A stretch of DNA of 64,000 nt from Bacteroidales bacterium. GTDB lineage: Bacteria > Bacteroidota > Bacteroidia > Bacteroidales > UBA932. A program made the position numbers and the translations under genes. Every line of letters starts with the position of its first letter. Positions within the stretch are counted from its first letter, which is position 1. Positions 1 to 8,831 of the stretch are shown one piece after another. The DNA lies in the NCBI GenBank assembly GCA_016286385.1, contig JAEESO010000002.1:185346-249345 (forward strand). The letters are read 5' to 3'. The notes beneath the pieces are model-generated. The model was not told the DNA's origin, ran no database searches, and saw only the letters and a list, made by a program, of their open reading frames with translations.

Positions 1-1180
1 GGACAGCAATAAATGGATTATCGGCACGCTTATCCTCTTCATAATCGTAGGTGTAGCCCTTAGCCCTCGCGTGAAGTTTGACTCAGACCTCCGTAATCTG
101 GATTACGATGATCCCGCCCTCACGGAAAGCCAGGACCTCTACAATGCAAAGAATGCGGACGGTTATTCCCACCAGTACTTCGCCGCTTATGCCGATAACC
201 TTGACGATGCCCTGGAATACAACAAGGGAATGTTCAAGACCCTTGATTCCCTCAAAGAAGCGGGTGTGGCCAAATCCTGGTCCACTGTCACAGGCCTTCT
301 CTTCCACTCTACCAAGGACCAGGAAGAAAGGATAGCCGCCTGGAACGCCTTCTGGACAAGGGGCAAGGTGGCCAAATTGAAGAGGGATCTCAGGGAATCC
401 GGCGTGAAGCACGGCCTCCCTGGAGATATGTTCGACACATTCACCTCCCTTCTGGAAGCCAAATACGAACCCGGAAATCTCTTTGAATCCGGAATCATTC
501 CGCCGGGCCTTATGTCCAACTACATTGAGCGCCAGGAAAGTGGCCGATATATGGTGTTCACGGACGTCTCATATCCCGAGCCTGTGAGGGACGTCGTGTG
601 GGGGACCCTTGCAAAATGCCCCAACGTGATAGTTCTGGAGCCCTTCTTCTATTGCCGTGACATGGTGGAGATCGTTCACGACGACTTCAATACCACCGTA
701 TGGATATCCTCCCTGTTTGTGCTCATAGTGCTCCTTATCAGCTTCAGGAACCTCTGGATTGCGCTCATCGCGTTCTTCCCCATGTTCATAAGCTGGTTCG
801 TGATGCAGGGCTTCATGTCCATATTCGGTCTTGAGTTCAACCTCATAAACATCGTTATCGCAACGTTTATCTACGGTATCGGCGTAGATTACAGCATATT
901 TGTGATGGAGGGCCTTCTGAAGGAAGCGCGTACGGGCCAGCGGGATATGCTGGAATTCCACAAGGTGGCCATCTTCTACAGTGCAGCCGTTCTGGTGATA
1001 GTGGTGACATCCCTTATCTTTGCAAAACACCCCTCAATCCATTCAATCGGCATTATTACTCTCATCGGTATGGCCTCCACCATACTGATTACATACTCCC
1101 TGCAGCCCTGGGCCTTCCGCCTCCTTTGCAAGGTGCCCGCCCTCAGGCGCAGGTTCAGAATACCTGACGAGGAAAAATGA
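1..1180 (+). CDS. MMPL/RND-type lipid exporter, 3' part only
   Basis: The frame is open from base 2 with no start in the window, so about the last 390 residues are seen. A first hydrophobic helix (WIIGTLILFIIVGVALS) is followed by a soluble stretch of about 190 residues and then five membrane segments ending in a basic tail. The motif GVDYSIF and this layout match the second half of MMPL/RND exporters. It is a paralogue of the exporter at 11010-13709 (shared ATFI(Y/F)G and FAKHP blocks) but has no fused acyltransferase. Its stop overlaps the next start (ATGA), so it is co-translated with the fatty-acid kinase genes. The substrate is unknown; a fatty acid or lipid is inferred from the neighbours. 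Confidence 0.8.
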   Translation, partial: DSNKWIIGTLILFIIVGVALSPRVKFDSDLRNLDYDDPALTESQDLYNAKNADGYSHQYFAAYADNLDDALEYNKGMFKTLDSLKEAGVAKSWSTVTGLLFHSTKDQEERIAAWNAFWTRGKVAKLKRDLRESGVKHGLPGDMFDTFTSLLEAKYEPGNLFESGIIPPGLMSNYIERQESGRYMVFTDVSYPEPVRDVVWGTLAKCPNVIVLEPFFYCRDMVEIVHDDFNTTVWISSLFVLIVLLISFRNLWIALIAFFPMFISWFVMQGFMSIFGLEFNLINIVIATFIYGIGVDYSIFVMEGLLKEARTGQRDMLEFHKVAIFYSAAVLVIVVTSLIFAKHPSIHSIGIITLIGMASTILITYSLQPWAFRLLCKVPALRRRFRIPDEEK

Positions 1181-2775
1181 TACTTGACGCAGAAACCTAC
1201 CTAAACCTTATACGCGGCGGTGCCGCCCGTCTGTCGGAAAACCGCCAAACCATCAATGACCTCAATGTCTTCCCTATCCCTGATGGGGATACGGGAGACA
1301 ATATGCTTATGACTATGGAGGCCGGAACTTCCGCCACCGGTGCCACAATTGGAGAGATGGCAAAGGCTGTATCGGCCGGGATGCTACTTGGCGCACGCGG
1401 AAATTCGGGCGTTATCCTCTCCCGAATATTCGCCGGCATATCCAAAGGCCTGGACGGGCTTAAAAAGGCCGATATAAAGGAGTTTACCTCTGCAATGCGC
1501 TCCGGTGTCAAAGAGGCTTATACTGCCGTTTCCCAGCCCGTAGAGGGCACCATCCTCACCGTGATGAGAGAGGGTGTTGATGCTGCAGAAGGATCCTCCA
1601 CCCTTGAAGAATTCCTGGACCTCTGGATTGCCGGAATGGACCTCAGCCTCCAGCACACTCCGGAACTTCTTGACGTCCTCAAGAAGGCAGGAGTTGTGGA
1701 CAGCGGCGGCGCGGGCCTTCTTTGCATAGGTGAAGGTATGAGGGCCGCCCTTAAGGGTGAGATTGTTTTTGAGAACATTCCTTCCTCCCAGGGTGTTCCT
1801 GCCGCAAAGGTGGATTTCAATGCCTTTACTGAGGACAGCGTCCTTGAGTTTGGCTACTGCACGGAGTTTCTCCTCAGGCTCCAGCGCTCCAAAGTGGACC
1901 TTGACACTTTTGACGAATCTGTTATCCATGACTGGCTGGCTGCTCAGGGAGATTCCCTGGTGTTTTTCCGTGACGGCAGCATCATAAAGGTACACGTCCA
2001 CACAAAGGACCCCGGAGCTATCCTTTCAAAGTGCCGTGAGTGGGGCGAATTCCTTACCATAAAGGTTGAGAATATGACACTCCAGCACCACGAGAACCAT
2101 ATGGACGAGCGTTTCAAGCGCACCCGTAAGGCTCTTGGAATTGTTACCGTAGCGGCCGGTAAGGGCCTCACGGACAGTTTCAGGGAAATGGGGGCCGATT
2201 CCGTGATAGAGGGCGGCCAGACTATGAATCCTTCCGTGGAGCGTTTCCTGGAGGCCTTTGACTCCGTGGATGCAGAAACCATATTTGTATTCCCAAATAA
2301 CTCCAATATCATCCTAACGGCAAATCAGGCAAGTACCCTATATGAGAAGTCTAATATTGTGGTAATCCCTACCAAGACTATCTCTGAAGGCTATTATGCC
2401 CTTGCAAACCTTGACCCGGAACTTCCTTTGGAAGACCTTAAGTCCACCCTTGAAGGGGCTGCGGCATCGGTTACCACCGGAATGATATCAAGGGCCATCC
2501 GTGATACGGAGATAGCCAAAACCGGAGACTATGTGGGCTTCAGCGGAAAAGAACTTCTCACAGGCTCCCCTTCCCGCCCTGATGCCCTCAAGGAACTTGC
2601 GGCAAAACTAAATGCCGGACAGGCCGATATCTTCATCATCTTCAAGGGCGAAGATGTTCCCATGGATGAAGCGGAAGCTCTTAAATCGGCCTTTGAAAAA
2701 GAGTATCCCGCCACCGAAGTCATCCTTCTTGAAGGCGGCCAACCTGTATATGATTATATATTACTGATATGCTAA
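1177..2775 (+). CDS. fakA: Fatty acid kinase ATP-binding subunit (DAK2/YloV, FakA-like)
   Basis: 532 residues. The N-terminal DAK2/DhaL domain (about 1-200) shows the Mg-ATP signature PDGDTGDNM near residue 36 and GARGNSGVILS near 72. The rest matches the FakA middle and C-terminal region. In Firmicutes, FakA phosphorylates a fatty acid held by FakB to give acyl-phosphate. Directly downstream lie a DegV/FakB protein and plsX, which strongly supports that role over dihydroxyacetone kinase. The start overlaps the previous stop by ATGA, and the end overlaps fakB by 7 nt. The protein is cytosolic. Assignment of the family is firm; the substrate is inferred from context. Confidence 0.85.
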   Translation: MILDAETYLNLIRGGAARLSENRQTINDLNVFPIPDGDTGDNMLMTMEAGTSATGATIGEMAKAVSAGMLLGARGNSGVILSRIFAGISKGLDGLKKADIKEFTSAMRSGVKEAYTAVSQPVEGTILTVMREGVDAAEGSSTLEEFLDLWIAGMDLSLQHTPELLDVLKKAGVVDSGGAGLLCIGEGMRAALKGEIVFENIPSSQGVPAAKVDFNAFTEDSVLEFGYCTEFLLRLQRSKVDLDTFDESVIHDWLAAQGDSLVFFRDGSIIKVHVHTKDPGAILSKCREWGEFLTIKVENMTLQHHENHMDERFKRTRKALGIVTVAAGKGLTDSFREMGADSVIEGGQTMNPSVERFLEAFDSVDAETIFVFPNNSNIILTANQASTLYEKSNIVVIPTKTISEGYYALANLDPELPLEDLKSTLEGAAASVTTGMISRAIRDTEIAKTGDYVGFSGKELLTGSPSRPDALKELAAKLNAGQADIFIIFKGEDVPMDEAEALKSAFEKEYPATEVILLEGGQPVYDYILLIC

Positions 2776-3635
2776 AACTTTACACCGACACCGACACCGA
2801 TTTCTATCCGTCGATAGCGGAAGAATACGGTTACAAGCTCATCTCCATGCCCTACAGCATTGAGGCTAAGACCACTTATCCTTACGTGGATTTTGAGACT
2901 TTTGACGCTCACGCCTTCTATGATACGCTGAGAGGCGGAGTCCTCCCTACCACCAGCGCCATCTCCAAGGAGCAGTACATGAACTACTTCATAAAGGATT
3001 TCATTGAAGGTAACGATATCCTCTATGTGCATTTCTCAAGGGCCATGACCAACACCTTCGACGCCATGGACCAGGCCATAGCAGAACTCAAGGAGAAGTA
3101 TCCCAAGGCCCGTTTTGAGGAAATTGACACCAAGGGCATCACCACCATTTCCTATGCAATAGTGCGTGAGGTCGGTGACCTTGTGAAAGCCGGAAAAACC
3201 CTTGATGAGATCCTTGAGTGGGCAAAGACTGAGGTTGACAAGTTTGCTATGTACTTCTTTGCCGATGACCTTAAGTTCTTCCGCCGCAGCGGCCGCGTAA
3301 GCGGTCTTGCCGCCACTATGGGCACCCTTATAGGCGTCCGTCCCCTCATCCATATGAGCCAGGAAGGCAAGATGGTGTCCGTGGGCACTGCCAAGGGCCG
3401 TAACAACGCTATGGTTTACCTTGTGAACAAGGTTGGAGAGATTGGAGACGAGATTGACAAGCACCGCATCTGCATCGGCCATACCGACTCCCCCGAAATC
3501 GCAAGGCAGGTTGGCGCTATGATCACTGAAAAGTATGGTCCCCAGGATATTGTATACGTTGATGTGAATCCCACCGCCGGCAGCCACTGCGGCCCCAACG
3601 GCGTAGGAGTTTGTTTCCACGCCATACATAGATAG
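2769..3635 (+). CDS. fakB: DegV-family fatty-acid-binding protein (FakB-like)
   Basis: 288 residues, the usual DegV length. The N-terminal YTDTDTDFYPS, the PTTSAISKEQY segment and the FRRSGRVSGLAA stretch fit the two-domain DegV fold that buries a fatty acid. It starts within the last codons of fakA, typical of translational coupling of partners. FakB presents the acyl chain to FakA for phosphorylation, and the product acyl-phosphate is the substrate of PlsX, encoded two genes on. No second fakB paralogue is seen in the window. The chain-length preference cannot be read from sequence. Confidence 0.85.
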   Translation: MLKLYTDTDTDFYPSIAEEYGYKLISMPYSIEAKTTYPYVDFETFDAHAFYDTLRGGVLPTTSAISKEQYMNYFIKDFIEGNDILYVHFSRAMTNTFDAMDQAIAELKEKYPKARFEEIDTKGITTISYAIVREVGDLVKAGKTLDEILEWAKTEVDKFAMYFFADDLKFFRRSGRVSGLAATMGTLIGVRPLIHMSQEGKMVSVGTAKGRNNAMVYLVNKVGEIGDEIDKHRICIGHTDSPEIARQVGAMITEKYGPQDIVYVDVNPTAGSHCGPNGVGVCFHAIHR

Positions 3636-3638
3636 ACT

Positions 3639-4766
3639 ATGATTACCGTTGAAGAAGTAAAGACCGGGAAGCAGCGCAGGGAATTCCTGAGCTTCCCCCT
3701 GGACCTTTATAAGGGCAATCCGTACTACATCCCGCCCATGTACATGGACGAGAAAAAGATTTTCCGCAAGGATTACGTTTATAACTCAAGCTGCGACTCC
3801 GTTTTTTTCAATGCCTACAAGGACGGAAAGATGGCAGGGCGCATCCAGGGCATAATCCAAAGGGACGCCAATGCCAAGAACGGGGAGAAGCGCGCGCGCT
3901 TCACCCGTATTGAGGCAATTGACGACGCAGAAGTCTTCAAGGCCCTCTTTGAAAAGGCCGAAGGATGGGCTCGGGAGAAAGGTATGGATACAATCCAGGG
4001 ACCCATCGGCTACTCCGACCTTGAGAAGGAAGGCCTCCTCATTGAAGGCTTTGATGTTCCCGGCACCTTTGTGACCACATATAACCTCCCCTATTACCAG
4101 AAGCACATAGAGGCCCTGGGGTTCAAGAAAGAGGTAGATTACACTGGTTCTTTCCTTTATGGTCCGGAATCTGAAGAAACGCTTCAGGAAATGGAGCAGC
4201 TTGTGAACTTCATCTTCAAGCGCTACAAACTCCATTTTGGGGAGTCAAGGAATGGGGCCGATTTCATGCGTAAGTATGCCGACGGCATCTTCAACCTCAT
4301 GGATATGTCCTATGAAGGCCTCTATGGGACCGTGCCTTTTACCGAGGGCATGCGTAAGCTCATGCTTGATAACTTCGGCCTTGTGATAGACCCCAAGTAT
4401 TCCGCCATCATTCTTGACGAGAATGACAAACCCGTCTGCTTCGGCCTTGCCATTCCTTCCCTCAACAGGGCATTCCAGGGCACCAGGGGTCATATCACCC
4501 CCGGAGTTGCCGTCCGTTTCCTCAAGTGCAAACTCCAACCGGACTGCCTGAATCTCTGCATCATCGGCGCAGATCCCGAATACCTGAACCGTGGTGTATC
4601 GGCCGCCCTTTCCCTTGCTATAATGAAGATGCTCAAGGACTCCCCTACGTTGAAGTATGCCGATACCTGCATCAACCTGGAAGACAACTACGCCATCCAG
4701 AACCAGTGGAAGCGCTTCAAACGTGAAGTCCCCAAACGTTACCGTGCTTACGTGAAACCCCTATGA
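3639..4766 (+). CDS. GNAT-like acyltransferase of unknown substrate
   Basis: 375 residues. The N-terminal half (GRIQGIIQRDAN, then IQGPIGYSDLEKEGLLIEGF) and the C-terminal half (ADPEYLNRGVSAALSLAIM, resembling an acyl-CoA pyrophosphate loop) look like two GNAT-type folds, as in a widespread uncharacterised family of large N-acetyltransferase-like proteins. It lies 3 nt after fakB and its last codons overlap plsX (ATGA), so it is part of the fatty-acid activation operon. A role in acyl transfer to or from the activated chain is possible but unproven. No catalytic residue can be assigned with confidence. Confidence 0.55.
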   Translation: MITVEEVKTGKQRREFLSFPLDLYKGNPYYIPPMYMDEKKIFRKDYVYNSSCDSVFFNAYKDGKMAGRIQGIIQRDANAKNGEKRARFTRIEAIDDAEVFKALFEKAEGWAREKGMDTIQGPIGYSDLEKEGLLIEGFDVPGTFVTTYNLPYYQKHIEALGFKKEVDYTGSFLYGPESEETLQEMEQLVNFIFKRYKLHFGESRNGADFMRKYADGIFNLMDMSYEGLYGTVPFTEGMRKLMLDNFGLVIDPKYSAIILDENDKPVCFGLAIPSLNRAFQGTRGHITPGVAVRFLKCKLQPDCLNLCIIGADPEYLNRGVSAALSLAIMKMLKDSPTLKYADTCINLEDNYAIQNQWKRFKREVPKRYRAYVKPL

Positions 4767-5782
4767 TTAAGATCCTTATAGACTGCTTTGGCGGAGACCA
4801 TTGCCCTCAGGCACCCGTAGAAGGCGCCCTGGCAGCACTTGCCAAGAATCCGGAACTCTACGTGATGCTCTGTGGAGATGAGGCCATCCTTCAGAAGGAG
4901 CTTCAGGGAAAGACCTATGACTCTTCCCGCGTAGAGATTATCCATGCCCCCGAGGTCATTGGCTGCGACGAAAAACCCACTGATGTGGTTCGTCTCAAGC
5001 GCAATTCCTCCATGATGAAGGCCATCATCCTTCTGAGGGACCGCGACGATATATCGGCCATGGTTTCCACAGGATCTACCGGAGCCCTAGTAACCGGCGT
5101 CCTGGTTCGCCTTGGCCGCATTCCTGGCGTTATCCGCCCCGCCTTCTGCCCCATCCTCCCCACTATGGACGGAGGCATTGTGGGCATCTGCGACAGCGGC
5201 GCCAACGTGGAGGTGACTCCCGCCCACCTCAGGCAGTTTGCAATAATGGCGTCCCTCTATATGGAAAACGTGTACGGCGTTGAAAAACCCCGCGTAGCGC
5301 TCCTGAATGTAGGGAAAGAGGCCGAGAAAGGCGACGATACCCGTCAGGAAGCCTATAAACTCCTTCAGGAGACGGAAGGCGTAAACTTTGTGGGCAATAT
5401 GGAAAGCCGTGACCTTCTTTCCGGAAACTACAATGTTGTTGTGGCCGATGGTTTTTCAGGGAACGTCCTTGTGAAAACAACGGAAGGCACAGCCCTGGAG
5501 CTTCTGAAAAAACTGAAGAAGGAGATTTTCAGCCGCACTATATACAAGATGGGAGCGCTCCTTATGAAGCAGATGTTTACGGACATGAAGGAGTTCATGA
5601 ACTACCAGAACTACGGCGGAAGCGTCCTCCTGGGAACCTCCAAGGTTGTTGTGAAAGGTCACGGCTCATCAAAGGCCATAGCCGTTGAAAAATGCATTGA
5701 ACAGGCCTACAGGATGGAGGTAAGTAAGCTCTCGGCTAAGATTGAGGCCGAAATATCAAAATACGATCATTACGAAGAATAA
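4763..5782 (+). CDS. plsX: Phosphate acyltransferase PlsX
   Basis: 339 residues, normal for PlsX. The opening IDCFGGDHCPQAPVEGAL, the STGSTGALVTG loop, PTMDGG, and the GFSGNVLVKTTEG segment are PlsX signatures. PlsX interconverts acyl-ACP and acyl-phosphate, feeding PlsY and phospholipid synthesis, and here it can take acyl-phosphate from the FakA/FakB pair. An ACP gene follows after 10 nt. In many bacteria plsX sits next to fabH; here an ACP and fatty-acid kinase replace that arrangement, pointing to salvage of exogenous or recycled fatty acids. Confidence 0.92.
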   Translation: MIKILIDCFGGDHCPQAPVEGALAALAKNPELYVMLCGDEAILQKELQGKTYDSSRVEIIHAPEVIGCDEKPTDVVRLKRNSSMMKAIILLRDRDDISAMVSTGSTGALVTGVLVRLGRIPGVIRPAFCPILPTMDGGIVGICDSGANVEVTPAHLRQFAIMASLYMENVYGVEKPRVALLNVGKEAEKGDDTRQEAYKLLQETEGVNFVGNMESRDLLSGNYNVVVADGFSGNVLVKTTEGTALELLKKLKKEIFSRTIYKMGALLMKQMFTDMKEFMNYQNYGGSVLLGTSKVVVKGHGSSKAIAVEKCIEQAYRMEVSKLSAKIEAEISKYDHYEE

Positions 5783-5792
5783 TACAACTACT

Positions 5793-6029
5793 ATGTTTGA
5801 TAAAGTACAGGCAATCCTTGCAAAGCAGCTGAGGCTGGACCCTTCCAAGATTACTCCCCAGTCACTTATCAAGAAAGACCTTGGGGCCGATTCCCTTGAT
5901 ATCCTCCAGCTCCTCATGAGAATCGAGGACCAGTACGGAATTGTGATTCCGGACCAGGCCCTCGCAAAATTCGAGACTGTTGCTGACGTTGTTGCTTACC
6001 TTGAGCAGCAGGACGTAAAGATTGACTAA
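5793..6029 (+). CDS. Acyl carrier protein
   Basis: 78 residues from ATG 5793 (MFDKVQAILAKQ). The ORF track start at 5742 would overlap plsX and add a non-ACP N terminus, so it was not used. The phosphopantetheine serine lies in LGADSLDILQL near residue 37, with the usual acidic helix after it. It directly follows plsX and is the likely acyl acceptor or donor for it. It differs clearly from the two ACPs of the aryl-polyene-like cluster. Its stop overlaps by a few bases the stop of the convergent gene on the other strand. Confidence 0.88.
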   Translation: MFDKVQAILAKQLRLDPSKITPQSLIKKDLGADSLDILQLLMRIEDQYGIVIPDQALAKFETVADVVAYLEQQDVKID

Positions 6030-7681
6030 CCGCCGATAAATTCTCGGAGCAACGAAGTTGCCGGAATTTCCTTATCCGGAACGGGTGTGAAGTAATGGAT
6101 GAACTTCAGGAGGCGGTGGCTCTCACTGTACTCCGGACAGTTCTGGGGAACACTACGCAGAATGGGCTCTGCGTGGTTTTTCATTACTGCAAACTCAATG
6201 AGATAGGCACTGTTGAACATTACATCGGCCATCTCCTGATAGGGATAGATCCACTTTTCCTCAGCATCCAGTACGTTCTGCCAGTTGGAGATTGATTCCC
6301 TGGCGGTGAAGGCGCCCTTGTTGTAATCACGGACAATACGTCTCAGAAGACGGTTGTCGCTGGTGGGAATGGCGTTGTGGTCGTCCAGGTTGGTGCCTGT
6401 GAGGGTGTTGATGAAAATCCTGAACTTGGATTCTTCCGGAATGTCTGATGTAAGGGCTGGATTAAGGGCGTGGATGCCTTCAATGAGGAGGATACTCCCC
6501 TGCTCCAGTTTCAGGACCTTTCCGTTGTATTCGCGAAGACCCGTCACAAAGTTGTATTCCGGGACGTTTACCTCCTCACCGTTGATAAGGGCCATGATAT
6601 GGCTCTCCATGAGGGCGTGGTCCACGGTATCAAAATTATCGAAGTCATAGGAACCGTCCGGGAACTTGGGGGTGTCCACGCGGTTCACAAAATAGTCGTC
6701 CGTAGAAATTGAGATGGGCTTGAGGCCGCAGGCCTTGAGCTGGATTGAGAGCCTCTTGCAGAAAGTGGTTTTGCCGGAAGATGAAGGGCCGGTGATAAGG
6801 ACCACTTTCAGAGGGGTTTCGCCGCGGTTACGGCGCTCTATTTCCTCTGCTATCTTCACTATCTTCTTTTCCTGGAGGGCTTCCGCTATCTGGATAAGTT
6901 CGCTGGCGTGGCCGTTCAGAAATGCCTGATTGACGTCTCCTACGGTATTGAGGCCCATTATTATGTTCCAGCGCAGAGCTTCCTGGAAGATTTCGTAGGT
7001 TTTGGGCTGATCGATGAAATCGGCCACCTTTGTGGGATCCTCCTTTGAAGGCCCAAGAAGCACAAGACCGTCCTTGTATGGCTTGATATCCCACACGGTA
7101 AGATATCCGGTGCTGGGGACAAGCTTGCCGTAATAATAGTCCGAGGTTTCTCCAAGGGTGTAATAGTCCGTATAGGCCTCACCGCTTGTCTCAAGGAGCT
7201 TCACCTTGTCCATGTAGCCGCTCTTGCGGAATTCCTTGATGGCTTTGTCGGTCTGGACGTCGTAGCGGTGGAAGGGCATGTCTTTCTCTACCAGCTCCTT
7301 CATCCTTGCCTCTACGGCCGATATCTCCTCCATGGTGATCTCCGAATTATCGGCCTTTCTCAGATGGATGAATATTCCGTGGCCGATAGGATGCTCCATA
7401 TACAGCTTGATATCCGGGAAAAGGTCTACGGCAGCCTTGTACAGTAAAAAAGCAAGCGAGCGGCAATACACTCTCATTCCGCTCGCTTCACGGACGTCCA
7501 TGAATTCTACGTCCTTATTTTGGTAAACCTTGAATTTCAGGCCCTGTGATACGTTGTTCACCTTTGCAGACACTGCAGGATAAGGCAGGTTGGGGTTGAA
7601 CTCAGAGAGCATTTGGGCAAGTGAGGTGCCCTCCGGAAAACGCTTGGACTCTTTGGTGTTTTTGCAATATACCTGTACCAT
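6026..7681 (-). CDS. TGS-domain uridine kinase-like protein
   Basis: 551 residues. An N-terminal TGS-like domain (about 1-60) and a region like the second domain of threonyl-tRNA synthetase are followed by a phosphoribulokinase/uridine kinase domain with the P-loop GPSSSGKT at 298-305, STDDYF, and IEGIHALNP. This domain order is a known uncharacterised nucleoside-kinase-like family in Bacteroidota. Uridine or cytidine phosphorylation is plausible, and the N-terminal part may bind RNA or a nucleotide. It converges on the ACP gene with a 4-nt stop overlap. A -7 box (TACCTTTG at 7706-7713, minus strand) lies 24 nt before its ATG. Confidence 0.75.
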   Translation of the reverse strand: MVQVYCKNTKESKRFPEGTSLAQMLSEFNPNLPYPAVSAKVNNVSQGLKFKVYQNKDVEFMDVREASGMRVYCRSLAFLLYKAAVDLFPDIKLYMEHPIGHGIFIHLRKADNSEITMEEISAVEARMKELVEKDMPFHRYDVQTDKAIKEFRKSGYMDKVKLLETSGEAYTDYYTLGETSDYYYGKLVPSTGYLTVWDIKPYKDGLVLLGPSKEDPTKVADFIDQPKTYEIFQEALRWNIIMGLNTVGDVNQAFLNGHASELIQIAEALQEKKIVKIAEEIERRNRGETPLKVVLITGPSSSGKTTFCKRLSIQLKACGLKPISISTDDYFVNRVDTPKFPDGSYDFDNFDTVDHALMESHIMALINGEEVNVPEYNFVTGLREYNGKVLKLEQGSILLIEGIHALNPALTSDIPEESKFRIFINTLTGTNLDDHNAIPTSDNRLLRRIVRDYNKGAFTARESISNWQNVLDAEEKWIYPYQEMADVMFNSAYLIEFAVMKNHAEPILRSVPQNCPEYSESHRLLKFIHYFTPVPDKEIPATSLLREFIGG

Positions 7682-7705
7682 ATCTTTGGGCTGAAATTAA
7701 TGGGG

Positions 7706-7713
7706 CAAAGGTA
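7706..7713 (-). promoter_or_regulatory. Bacteroidota -7 box for the TGS/uridine kinase gene
   Basis: Minus strand TACCTTTG matches TAnnTTTG. It lies in the 49-nt gap between the 7731 gene stop and the ATG at 7681, so the kinase gene is probably transcribed separately from the upstream acyltransferase operon. Confidence 0.5.
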
Positions 7714-7730
7714 CTAAAACTGAGCCTAAA

Positions 7731-8831
7731 TTACAATAGCGGACCGGCGTAAATTTTAAGTAAAATGTCTTTGAGTTCCAGCGGATAATCCCGGGAAATA
7801 TCGGAAATATATTTCTTGAAGGCCTTCAGCTCCGCATCAGTGTATGAATGGGAGCGCTTGCCGTCAAGGATATCCTTGGCTATGTAATTTGTGGGCCACA
7901 GGCGGTATGCATCCTTTATGCGGCTGTCAATGAGGGCCGCCACTTCCCTGTTGAAGGCCGATGAACTGAGTCCCCGGAGAGCTTCAAGCTCTTCCTTTCT
8001 TATGGGCTCCGTCACCGCCAGGTGCACCCTTCCCTTTTTCTGGGTGATGCCCGTCAGGATGGAATTCAGGTCCTCTCCCGGCTTTTTCACATACGGCTGG
8101 CCGGAGGATTTGGCGTAGAGCTCCAGGGCCTTCAGAAGGTCACAGGGCTCCCATTCGTAAGATATGGCAAGGGGGCAGATATTAAGGCTTGCAAGGGCCT
8201 CTACCTTGTCCTGACCGCCTCCAAGGCCGAACATCTTGATGATGCCCTGGTCCGTGGAATCAAGTCCGTCCTTTGTGCGTCCGTTTCTCTGGGCTATCCA
8301 CACGCTCTCATGTTTTTCGCGGATAGCGTAGTGCATGTACTCGGAGACATAGCGGGACTTCAGGAGGAAATCCCGTGGAGATGTAACCGTAGTGGGCCTT
8401 TCGATGCGGAACATCTTGTTGCTTTTCCCGGTATCAATGACCAGCTGCCCCTGCATTAGATTTGCTCCGAAAGTAATTTCAGAAGTGCGCCTGCCTGCAT
8501 CCAGGAGGAGAACCTGGAGGAATGCCGCGTCCAGCATAATGTCCCTGTGGTTTGACACAAAAAGGTAATCAGTGCCTGGGTCCAGCCTTTCCATCCCCTC
8601 CACTGAAAGACCATCCGTGGTCTTGTCCACAACGGAGTAGATGGCTTTGTACATGAACCTTCTCTGGAACTCTTCAGTTGTGCGGCAGCTTCCGATAATA
8701 CCGGCAATCTCGTGGATGGGCTTTTCCGGGAAAAGGAAATCACATACCAGCGGGAAATATTTGTCGGAGACTATCCTCTGCATTGCTGCAGGGATTTCAG
8801 AGTCATTGTATGGCCGGATGTCATCAAACAT
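7731..8831 (-). CDS. Lysophospholipid/glycerol-type acyltransferase
   Basis: 366 residues. The segment LFVSNHRDIMLDAAFL (about residue 110) is the acyltransferase block I of a PlsB/PlsC-related family found in Bacteroidota, although the spacing from His to the second Asp is one longer than the usual HX4D. FRIERPTTVTS and the IAQRNGRTKDGLD region correspond to later acyltransferase blocks. It is the last gene of the run ligase-acyltransferase, with a 8-nt overlap with the ligase. Transfer of an acyl group made by the aryl-polyene-like cluster, or simply of a fatty acid, onto a glycerol lipid is inferred. Confidence 0.65.
   Translation of the reverse strand: MFDDIRPYNDSEIPAAMQRIVSDKYFPLVCDFLFPEKPIHEIAGIIGSCRTTEEFQRRFMYKAIYSVVDKTTDGLSVEGMERLDPGTDYLFVSNHRDIMLDAAFLQVLLLDAGRRTSEITFGANLMQGQLVIDTGKSNKMFRIERPTTVTSPRDFLLKSRYVSEYMHYAIREKHESVWIAQRNGRTKDGLDSTDQGIIKMFGLGGGQDKVEALASLNICPLAISYEWEPCDLLKALELYAKSSGQPYVKKPGEDLNSILTGITQKKGRVHLAVTEPIRKEELEALRGLSSSAFNREVAALIDSRIKDAYRLWPTNYIAKDILDGKRSHSYTDAELKAFKKYISDISRDYPLELKDILLKIYAGPLL

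Noticed and set aside
569-1030. Minus-strand ORF of 153 residues opposite the MMPL gene
   Set aside because: Reads as His/Glu-rich mirror of membrane segments, no family, inside a strong plus-strand gene.
1177-3635. Dihydroxyacetone kinase pair
   Set aside because: DAK2 alone with a DegV protein and adjacent plsX fits fatty acid kinase; DhaK is not present.
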